Part shown: piece by piece, positions 9,388 to 14,819 of the stretch
How positions within the stretch are numbered: the stretch's first letter is position 1
Layout of the letters: each line of letters opens with the position of its first letter
NCBI GenBank assembly: GCA_022865365.1
Contig: JALHSW010000619.1
Span: 1-25,830, forward strand
Length of the DNA: 25,830 bases
Reading direction: 5' to 3'
Source of the DNA: Acidimicrobiia bacterium
GTDB taxonomy: Bacteria; Actinomycetota; Acidimicrobiia; IMCC26256; PALSA-555
Position numbers and translations under genes: made by a program
The notes under the pieces: generated by a model
What the model saw: the letters and a program-made list of their open reading frames with translations, nothing else
Told to the model about the DNA's origin: nothing
The model's database searches: none

Positions 9388-9818
9388 CAGATCGCCCTCC
9401 ACTTCCACACCGTGTGCACCGCGTCGTCCGTTTCGTACAGCGGCTCGACGATCAGCTCCATCTCACGCCCGAGCGCAAGCGTAGTGACGTCGGTGCCTGC
9501 GGCGAGCTGGCCGAGCACGACCATCTGCTCCTCGGCCAGCTCGACCGCCGCGACGCCGTAGGGCTCGAACGGCTCGCGGCTCGGGTACGGCGGCGGCGGC
9601 GCGTACCGGTTGTCGGCGAAGGACCACAGCGTGCCGCGCGTCGACAGCTCGACGTCGTCGAGCTCGGTGCCGCCGCACGCCGGATTGCGGCAGAACGACC
9701 ACTGCTTCGGGAAGAACGATGCGCCACACTTCGGGCATCGTCCACCGAGCAGACGCCCGGTGCCATCTTCGTCTTCCCGGAACATCCCCTCGATGACCGG
9801 CACGCGGGGTTTGGTCAC
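9387..9818 (-). CDS. DUF35 zinc-ribbon/OB-fold acyl-CoA-binding partner protein
   Basis: This 143-residue protein has a rubredoxin-like zinc ribbon near the N-terminus (Cys28, Cys31, Cys43, Cys48) followed by an OB-fold domain with EPYGVAAVELAEEQMVVLGQL, the DUF35 layout. In ChsH2 and related proteins this domain binds an Ltp-type thiolase and helps bind or channel the CoA ester. The GTG start at 9818 overlaps the echA20 stop by four bases and its own stop shares a base with the Ltp-type start, so the three genes are translationally coupled. It should form a complex with the Ltp-type protein. No MaoC domain is fused to it, unlike ChsH2. Confidence 0.9.
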   Translation of the reverse strand: MTKPRVPVIEGMFREDEDGTGRLLGGRCPKCGASFFPKQWSFCRNPACGGTELDDVELSTRGTLWSFADNRYAPPPPYPSREPFEPYGVAAVELAEEQMVVLGQLAAGTDVTTLALGREMELIVEPLYETDDAVHTVWKWRAI

Positions 9819-10609
9819 GTCTGCTCCTTCTTCCCGGGCGACTCGTCGCCAGGACGGAGCTCGGCACCGCGCTTGTCGACGAACGCCTGGCGCAGCTCGT
9901 CGGAGTCTCCCCAGAGGTTGAGCTCGAACGTGAAGCCTTGCTCGAAGCGGTACGAACGCTTCACGTCGATCGGATCGATCGCGTTCAGCGACTCCTTCGC
10001 CCGCCGGATCACGAGCGGGCTCTTCTCGACGATGACCGCCGCGATCTCCCGGGCCGTGTCCATGAGCTCGGCGCGGGGCACGACCCGCTCGACCGTGCCG
10101 AACTCGAGCAGATCTGTCGCGCTCACCATCGCTCCCGTGAAGTACATCGCGCGCATCTTCTTGTAGGGCACGAGCCGCGCCAGGTGTGTGGCGACGCCGA
10201 GCGCACCCCGGTCGACCTCGGGAAGGCCGAACGTCGCGTCGTCGGCCGCGACGACGATGTCGGCGTTCCCGGCGATGCCCACGCCACCACCGAGGCAGTA
10301 GCCGTGGACCGCTGCGATCACCGGGACCTCGCAGTCATAGACCGCGGCGAACGTCTCGTAGCAGCCCCGGTTCACGGCGATGAGCGTGTGCTTCGTGGGG
10401 TCGGCGGCCAGCTCCTTGATGTCGACGCCCACCTGGAACGCCCGCAGCTCGGGGTTCGCGGCCACGATGACCGCTCGCACGTCGGCGTCGCGCCCGGCGG
10501 CGCGGATGGCGTCGGCGAGCTCGAACCAGCCGGCAGCCGGGAGTGCGTTGACCGGCGGATTGTCGATCACGATCTCTGCCACGTGGTCGCGCACAACGGA
10601 GCGGATCAT
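9815..10609 (-). CDS. echA20: EchA20, ring D-opening crotonase-family hydrolase
   Basis: This 264-residue crotonase-fold protein resembles EchA20 (Rv3550) throughout: DNPPVNALPAAGWFELADA, ANRGCYE-like VNRGCYETFAAVYDCEVP, the oxyanion-hole region HGYCLGGGVGIAGNADIV and ATFGLPEVDRGALG, and YRFEQGFTFELNL near the C-terminus. In the known pathway EchA20 hydrolyses ring D of the bicyclic HIEC-CoA to give COCHEA-CoA, the IpdAB substrate. It is the first gene of the operon. A TACGCT -10 box (10622-10617) sits 7 nt before the ATG, so the transcript is probably leaderless. Immediately upstream is a palindromic operator-like site and the left edge of a probable inserted element. Confidence 0.94.
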   Translation of the reverse strand: MIRSVVRDHVAEIVIDNPPVNALPAAGWFELADAIRAAGRDADVRAVIVAANPELRAFQVGVDIKELAADPTKHTLIAVNRGCYETFAAVYDCEVPVIAAVHGYCLGGGVGIAGNADIVVAADDATFGLPEVDRGALGVATHLARLVPYKKMRAMYFTGAMVSATDLLEFGTVERVVPRAELMDTAREIAAVIVEKSPLVIRRAKESLNAIDPIDVKRSYRFEQGFTFELNLWGDSDELRQAFVDKRGAELRPGDESPGKKEQT

Positions 10610-10616
10610 GGCGGGC

Positions 10617-10642
10617 AGCGTACCTGAGGGGGTGTCAGGTAC
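10617..10642 (-). promoter_or_regulatory. echA20 promoter with palindromic operator
   Basis: Read on the minus strand, TACGCT (10622-10617) lies 7 nt before the echA20 ATG. Overlapping it is GTACCTGA (10620-10627), 7 bases, TCAGGTAC (10635-10642), a perfect 8-bp inverted repeat with the size and placement of a TetR-family operator. It does not match the KstR2 (AnCAAGnnCTTGnT) or KstR consensus that I know. The sequence beyond 10644 is inserted DNA, so the native -35 partner may have been displaced. Confidence 0.6.
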
Positions 10643-10644
10643 CG
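10625..10644 (+). repeat. Left 20-bp direct repeat, putative attL
   Basis: TGAGGGGGTGTCAGGTACCG, identical to 13966-13985. Here it completes the GTACCTGA-N7-TCAGGTAC palindrome with bases outside the element, so this side appears to keep the original chromosomal flank. Confidence 0.75.
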
Positions 10645-10778
10645 GCCGCAGCGTTCGTGCAGGTCAGCGAACCACAGGTATTGCCGCGGAGACTCCCCCG
10701 GCACAGATATGACACAAGAGTCCACGCGAACGCGCTCGCGAGCCCGTCGGACCGAATCACAAGACCTTCGACGGATGC

Positions 10779-10931
10779 TCACCGGGTTCTCCCGTCGACG
10801 AGCGCCGCGACGGTGGCAGCCGCGCTGGCGGCGTGGCCAGGGATCACGTGGCCGTACCTGTCAAGCGTGAACGACGCTGACGCGTGCCCTTGACGCTTCG
10901 CGACGAGGTTCGGATCAGCTGCCGACGCGAG
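10779..10931 (-). pseudogene. Tyrosine recombinase (phage-type integrase), C-terminal remnant
   Basis: About 50 codons read DPNLVAKRQGHASASFTLDRYGHV (split here as DPNLVAKRQGH and ASASFTLDRYGHVIPG) followed by an Ala-rich tail and TGA. This is the end of an actinobacterial tyrosine recombinase, with the conserved GH motif and the catalytic Tyr codon at 10856-10854. Upstream of about 10931 the homology stops: no HxLRH box, no N-terminal core-binding domain and no plausible start are present. The open frame continues only through repeats and unrelated sequence. It is therefore a truncated integrase gene. Its place at the inner edge of a 20-bp direct repeat is where an integrase normally lies relative to its att site. 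Confidence 0.78.
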
Positions 10932-11077
10932 CAGGTGCGGGGCGTGCACTTCGGCATGACGCTCGAGGACCTGACCGATGTCGAGGTGATCGCCGACCGG
11001 TGGCCCTACGACGACGCCCAGGTGGGCGCGATCGACCGCGAGCGGGCATCTACCAGTCATTCGGCGCTGGCGCCCCC

Positions 11078-11143
11078 TCCGGTCGTAGGGGGGTGCGGCC
11101 CTTGTACTCGTCCGGTCGTAGGGGGGTGCGGCCCTTGTACTCG
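11078..11143. repeat. 33-bp tandem repeat, two perfect copies
   Basis: Units 11078-11110 and 11111-11143 are identical (begin TCCGGTCGTAGGGGGGTG). The 33-base period keeps reading frames open across the repeat, which explains the long but unconvincing frames here. It is recent, since no differences have accumulated. Confidence 0.9.
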
Positions 11144-11363
11144 GGAACTTCGGCCCTGCCGTCGTCCGAGGCGCGCGAAGACGCTTGGTGATGCACGCCG
11201 CCGCGATCGTCGCGGTGGACTTAGAGAGTGGGTGAAGCACATGACTATGAAGTTGAGTTGCGTCGCTGCCTTCTTGGTGGGGTTCTCCTCGATCCCCCTT
11301 CTCTCGGACTTGCTGCGGACGCTGTAACAATCGATCACCTCACCCCTGACGCACGCGCTCGTC

Positions 11364-11383
11364 GTGGCGGTCCTGCTCGACCA
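11364..11383 (+). repeat. 20-bp direct repeat, left copy
   Basis: GTGGCGGTCCTGCTCGACCA is identical to 13838-13857. The right copy is immediately upstream of the IS256-like transposase remnant. This copy probably marks the end of a second, otherwise lost, copy of the same element, so the two copies bracket the two-component genes. Confidence 0.7.
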
Positions 11384-11642
11384 ACCTGGGATCACGTAAC
11401 CAGCCGGTGAACCTCGGAATCGCCAAGACCCAATCCCGACCGAGACCCACGAGACCCGGGATGACCGATGATGGCTTCCTCGAGGAGATCACGATCCGAA
11501 CCCAAGCAGGCAACATGGCTCTACGCTCCTGAGCTGGGAGAGCGGGTTCGGATGCTCGGCGGTCGCGGGCGTGCTGGCCAGGAGGCAAGGCGTGCGGAGT
11601 TCCACCGACCCTACGGCGGTGACGCCGAGGCGCTTACCAGGC

Positions 11643-12956
11643 ATGGCGTGGTGGCGGGGTTTGACCGCGTGGAGCCGGATTTCGCTCCTCGGGGTGGCCG
11701 CCGCGGCGCTTCTCGCGATCGGTCTCGTGGTCTACGTCCCACGACAGATCGAGGGCCACATTCTGGAGCTGCAGACCAGAGACGCGCAGGAAGTATTGGA
11801 TGCCCTGCTCCTGAGCGGCACGCTGCCCCAGGCGGGCTCGTCCGACTTCCGCAACCTCGACCAATTCGTGCACCGGTCGATCCGACGGGGCGACTTCGTG
11901 AGCGTGAAGTTGTGGGGGGCTGATGGCACGATCCTCTACTCGGACAGGCCCAACCTCGTGGGGCGGCGGTTTCCGCCTTCGGGCCCTCTGGCGGGAGCAC
12001 TCGCCGGACACTCCGAGTACGAGGTCGACGACCTGTCGGATCCTGAGAACCAACACGATCGCGGGAACGGTCGGCTGTTCGAGCTGTACATGCCCGTGGA
12101 GCGGGACGGGGCTGTGGTCGGAGCATGGGAGGTCTACCAGAGCCTCGACAGCTTCGACGACGAGCTCGGCGACATCCGATTGGCCGTGTGGGCCAGTGTG
12201 GTCGTGGGGGTCGGCTTCTTTCTCGTCTTTCTCGTCTCCGCCTTCGGCAGCCTCCTGGTGGCAGTCCAGCGCCGACGGCTGGACGCCGAGCGGCTCTACC
12301 GTGGGCTCGAGGACTCGCAGCAGGAACGGCGGCGTCTCACAGGCCGCCTCGTGTCGGCCCATGATGACGAGCGCAAGGAGATCATGGGGGAGCTCCACGA
12401 CGGCCTGGGCCAGGACCTGCACCGGGTCCTCTTTGGGCTACGCGGCTGCCAGGCCGGGCCGCCGGCCGAGGTCGGTCCGGAGCTCAGCCGCCTCGAGGCT
12501 CTCGTCGATCACTCGGCCCGCCGCCTCCGGTCGCTGCTCGACGGACTCCACCCGGCCGCGCTCGAGGATGTCGGACTCGCCGCGTCCCTTCGGGGGCTCG
12601 TCGACAGGGCGCGACGCGAGGACGGCCTCGACGTGGAGTTGAACGTGGTCGGGGACCCGCGAGAGCCTTCGCCATCCGCACAGGTCGCGATCTTCCGTAT
12701 CGCCCAGGAAGCTCTCCAGAACGTGGCGCGGCATGCCGAGACCGACCGCGCACAGGTCGAGCTGCGTGACGACGACGGCACGATCGCGTTGCGGGTCGTC
12801 GACCACGGCCGGGGGCTGGCCGACGACGGTCGCATGGGGCTCGGCATGTGGTTGATGCGCGAGCGAGCCGAGGCGCTCGGCGGCACCCTGACCCTCGACT
12901 CTGGTCCCACCGGCACCGCGTTGATCGCCCGGATCCCGGCGAGGGAACCCGTGTGA
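11643..12956 (+). CDS. NarL-type sensor histidine kinase (HisKA_3)
   Basis: A 437-residue membrane kinase. Residues about 13-32 and 181-205 are membrane segments; the roughly 150 residues between form an extracellular sensor region containing WGADGTILYSDRPNLVG, which resembles a dCACHE/PAS-like sensor. The DHp domain is HisKA_3 with the phospho-acceptor His252 in GELHDGLGQDL. The HATPase domain has QNVARHA (N box), VDHGRGL (G1) and GLGMWLMRERAEALGG (G2). The ATG at 11643 is chosen as it places the first membrane segment near the N-terminus; a GTG at 11571 would add 24 residues. The stop overlaps the regulator start by four bases. The ligand is unknown. It lies inside the probable integrated element. 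Confidence 0.88.
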   Translation: MAWWRGLTAWSRISLLGVAAAALLAIGLVVYVPRQIEGHILELQTRDAQEVLDALLLSGTLPQAGSSDFRNLDQFVHRSIRRGDFVSVKLWGADGTILYSDRPNLVGRRFPPSGPLAGALAGHSEYEVDDLSDPENQHDRGNGRLFELYMPVERDGAVVGAWEVYQSLDSFDDELGDIRLAVWASVVVGVGFFLVFLVSAFGSLLVAVQRRRLDAERLYRGLEDSQQERRRLTGRLVSAHDDERKEIMGELHDGLGQDLHRVLFGLRGCQAGPPAEVGPELSRLEALVDHSARRLRSLLDGLHPAALEDVGLAASLRGLVDRARREDGLDVELNVVGDPREPSPSAQVAIFRIAQEALQNVARHAETDRAQVELRDDDGTIALRVVDHGRGLADDGRMGLGMWLMRERAEALGGTLTLDSGPTGTALIARIPAREPV

Positions 12957-13597
12957 GCGGAGACGCTATTCGACTCATGGTCGTCGACGACCACGAGGTG
13001 CTGCGCCAGGGCCTTCGCTTCATGCTCCGCAACGAGGCCGACCTGATCATCGTTGCCGAGGCGATGGATGGTCGGGGCGCGCTCGAGGACCTCGAGGCTG
13101 TGCAACCCGACGTCCTGCTCCTCGACGTGAAAATGCCAGGCATGGACGGCCTCGAGACCCTACGCAACATTCGCGTGCGCTGGCCTGACCTGCCCGTGCT
13201 CATCTTCACGATGTTCGACGATCCCGAGTACGTGGAGGAAGCGTTGGAGTGTGGTGCTTCTGGCTACCTCCTCAAGAGCGTCAAGCGCGAGGAGCTGCTG
13301 CGGGCGGTGCGGGCGGTTTCGAGCGGCGCCGGCTATCTCCAGGCCGAGATCACACGCCCCCTGCTGGAGCGCTTCGCGCGCAGCACAACGACTCGTGAGA
13401 TGCCACAACTCAGGCCCCGCGAGCTGGAGGTCCTGGAGCTGCTCGCCGAAGGTCTCCCCAACAAGGAGATCGCGCGTCGGCTCGGGATCACCGAAGCGAC
13501 CGTCAAGGGTCACCTGAGCCAGCTGTACGACAAGCTCGGCGCGGCCGACCGCGCCCATGCGGTCGCCCTTGCGCTCCGCAACCGCCTCATCGACTGA
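12953..13597 (+). CDS. NarL/FixJ-family response regulator
   Basis: A 214-residue regulator. The receiver domain has the acidic pair in MVVDDHEV, phospho-acceptor Asp58 in VLLLDVKMPGMDG, a Thr in IFTMFDD and Lys108 in GYLLKSV. After a short linker a LuxR-type helix-turn-helix (LRPRELEVLELLAEGLPNKE then IARRLGITEATVKGHLSQLY) binds DNA. The start is GTG 12953, overlapping the kinase stop (GTGA), so both proteins are made together. An earlier in-frame start at 12848 would lie within the kinase frame and is rejected. Targets cannot be read from the sequence. Confidence 0.93.
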   Translation: MSGDAIRLMVVDDHEVLRQGLRFMLRNEADLIIVAEAMDGRGALEDLEAVQPDVLLLDVKMPGMDGLETLRNIRVRWPDLPVLIFTMFDDPEYVEEALECGASGYLLKSVKREELLRAVRAVSSGAGYLQAEITRPLLERFARSTTTREMPQLRPRELEVLELLAEGLPNKEIARRLGITEATVKGHLSQLYDKLGAADRAHAVALALRNRLID

Positions 13598-13751
13598 CTG
13601 CGCGCCCCGCGATGGGCCTTCCTCGGCTGTCGGTGTCGGGCGAAGATCGTATGGAATTGGAAGGGCCCGCGCGTCCGGGTGACCCCTTTGGCGTTCCGCG
13701 GGTTACCCCTTCCCGCGAATCGTGTCCATGCGCTTGTCCACGGACTGCCAT

Positions 13752-13835
13752 CGCGATGTTCACTGTCTCGGGCAAGACGATCTCGGGCTCGAGGGTCGCG
13801 GCGCGCGGTCGCTTCGCCTGATAGTTCTTGGTCAT
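13752..13835 (-). pseudogene. IS256/Mutator-type transposase, N-terminal remnant
   Basis: From ATG 13835 the minus strand encodes MTKNYQAKRPRAATLEPEI and VLPETVNIAMA, which resembles the start of actinobacterial IS256-family transposases (VLPxxVxxAMAEIAG). The similarity ends after about 28 codons and the next residues do not continue into the expected REGLLALAVGAGLQVM stretch, so the gene is truncated. A 20-base sequence just upstream is repeated at 11364-11383. Identification rests on a short motif from memory and is tentative. Confidence 0.5.
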
Positions 13836-13837
13836 TG

Positions 13838-13857
13838 GTGGCGGTCCTGCTCGACCA
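13838..13857 (+). repeat. 20-bp direct repeat, right copy
   Basis: Identical to 11364-11383 and located a few bases before the transposase remnant start on the opposite strand. It is likely part of the IS end. Confidence 0.7.
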
Positions 13858-13965
13858 GCCGGGGGTCGCCGAGCTCACCATCGCCGAATGCCGCGCGGTC
13901 GCTTGACTCCGCATGACACACGCCTGACACAGACTCCCCCGGGACGGAGCCGGATGGACGGGCCG

Positions 13966-13985
13966 TGAGGGGGTGTCAGGTACCG
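13966..13985 (+). repeat. Right 20-bp direct repeat, putative attR
   Basis: TGAGGGGGTGTCAGGTACCG, identical to 10625-10644. Here the left half-site of the operator palindrome is missing because the sequence before 13966 belongs to the element. Confidence 0.75.
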
Positions 13986-13986
13986 T
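13981..13986 (+). promoter_or_regulatory. -10 box of the SDR gene
   Basis: TACCGT lies 7 nt before the ATG at 13994, the leaderless arrangement seen before echA20 and fadE30. Its first five bases are within the putative attR repeat, so the -35 region is supplied by inserted DNA. Confidence 0.55.
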
Positions 13987-13993
13987 CGGGCCC

Positions 13994-14785
13994 ATGGCCG
14001 AGCACGACCCTCGCCGCTCTGACCCCCTGAACTTCGGGGGGAAGGCCGTTATCGTCACCGGTGGCGCTCGGGGCATCGGGCGGGTGATCGCCGAGACGTT
14101 CCTCACCGCCGGCGCCGACGTCGTGATCTGCGGTCGCAACGAGCCCGAGCAGCTCCCGGCGGGCGGTGGACGTGACGGCGTGTTCGTCGCCGCCGACGTG
14201 CGCGACCCCGATCAGGTCGACGCGCTGGTCGCCGCCACCATCGATCGGTTCGGCCGACTCGACGTGCTCGTGAACAACGCCGGCGGCTCACCTCCGGCCG
14301 ACACCGCCACCGCTTCGCCGAAGTTCACGACCGCGATCATCGCACTCAACCTCGTCGCGCCACTCACCTGCGCGCAGCGGGCGTACGCGGTCATGAAGGA
14401 CCAGCCCGGCGGTGGCGTGATCATCAACATCGGCAGCGTCAGCGGCACCCGTCCGAACCCGGGGAGCGCGGCGTACGGGGCGGCCAAGGCCGGCCTCGTG
14501 AACCTGACGCAGACCCTCGGGTTGGAGTTCGCACCCCAAGTCCGAGTGGTGTGCGTCACCGCGGGGATGGTGGTCACGGAAGAGGCCCATCTGTTCTACG
14601 GCGACGAGGCGGGGATCGCCGCGGTCGGCGCAACGGTGCCGATCGGGCGGATGGCCGACCCGTCCGACATAGCCGACGTCTGCCTCTTCGCCGCGTCGCC
14701 GCTCGCCCGCTACATCACCGGCGAACAGATCATCGTGCACGGTGGTGGCGAGAAGCCCGCCTACCGCGACGCCGCGACGAGCTGA
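13994..14785 (+). CDS. Short-chain dehydrogenase/reductase
   Basis: A 263-residue classical SDR. The cofactor motif TGGARGIG is at residues 22-29, NNAG at 94-97, and the catalytic set Ser148/Ser150, Tyr161 and Lys165 is present. The C-terminus EQIIVHGGGEKPAY is of the usual SDR type. The ATG at 13994 is chosen because it lies 7 nt after a TACCGT -10; a GTG at 13973 inside the repeat is less likely. In M. tuberculosis two SDR genes (Rv3548c, Rv3549c) are divergent from echA20, and this gene holds the equivalent position apart from the 3.3-kb insertion. Oxidation or reduction of a steroid-derived hydroxyl is likely; the substrate is unknown. Confidence 0.88.
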   Translation: MAEHDPRRSDPLNFGGKAVIVTGGARGIGRVIAETFLTAGADVVICGRNEPEQLPAGGGRDGVFVAADVRDPDQVDALVAATIDRFGRLDVLVNNAGGSPPADTATASPKFTTAIIALNLVAPLTCAQRAYAVMKDQPGGGVIINIGSVSGTRPNPGSAAYGAAKAGLVNLTQTLGLEFAPQVRVVCVTAGMVVTEEAHLFYGDEAGIAAVGATVPIGRMADPSDIADVCLFAASPLARYITGEQIIVHGGGEKPAYRDAATS

Positions 14786-14819
14786 TCAGCACCGGCCCGA
14801 GCAACGCCGGGGCTGATCA
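14783..14819. terminator. Palindrome containing both stop codons of convergent genes
   Basis: Arms 14783-14795 and 14807-14819 (TGATCAGCACCGG against CCGGGGCTGATCA) pair with one mismatch around an 11-base loop. The TGA of the SDR gene opens the left arm and the complementary TGA of the minus-strand gene closes the right arm. It is a probable bidirectional terminator for two converging transcripts. Confidence 0.65.

Larger units (their letters stand above)
10932..11642. other. Gene-poor stretch inside the element
   Basis: No convincing gene is visible here. The stretch holds a 33-bp tandem repeat (11078-11143) and one copy of a 20-base repeat shared with the IS-like remnant (11364-11383). 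It also holds a 28-codon hydrophobic open frame from ATG 11241 to TAA 11327 with only a poor ribosome-binding site. Base composition is locally less GC-rich around 11220-11520 than in the flanking genes. It is probably decayed mobile DNA plus the upstream region of the sensor kinase gene. Confidence 0.55.
10625..13985. mobile_element. Probable decayed integrative element between 20-bp direct repeats
   Basis: The same 20 bases, TGAGGGGGTGTCAGGTACCG, occur at 10625-10644 and 13966-13985 in direct orientation, as expected of attL and attR. A tyrosine-recombinase C-terminal remnant lies 135 bases inside the left copy. Short repeats AGACTCCCCCGG (10690-10701, 13931-13942) and ATGACACA (10709-10716, 13913-13920), possible arm sites, recur near both ends. 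The interior also holds an IS256-like remnant and a two-component system. Outside the repeats are echA20 and an SDR gene, both steroid-type. The element is immobile unless helped, because its integrase is truncated. Confidence 0.6.
13598..13993. other. Right end of the element, no intact gene
   Basis: After the regulator stop this 396-base stretch contains the transposase N-terminal remnant on the minus strand, the right 20-base repeat of the IS type, the arm-like repeats ATGACACA and AGACTCCCCCGG, and the right 20-bp att-like repeat that leads directly into the SDR promoter. No intact gene is seen. Confidence 0.6.

Noticed and set aside
5464..10609. Search for KstR2-type sites (CAAGnnCTTG) in the ipd region
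   Set aside because: None seen at gene starts; partial matches occur only inside coding sequence.
10884..11327. Open plus-strand frame of 147 codons across the element
   Set aside because: It runs antisense to the integrase remnant, passes through the 33-bp tandem repeat and lacks a promoter or ribosome-binding site. High GC and the 33-base period explain it.
11241..11327. A 28-codon hydrophobic open frame
   Set aside because: Short, weak ribosome-binding site, inside decayed mobile DNA; no way to support it from the sequence alone.
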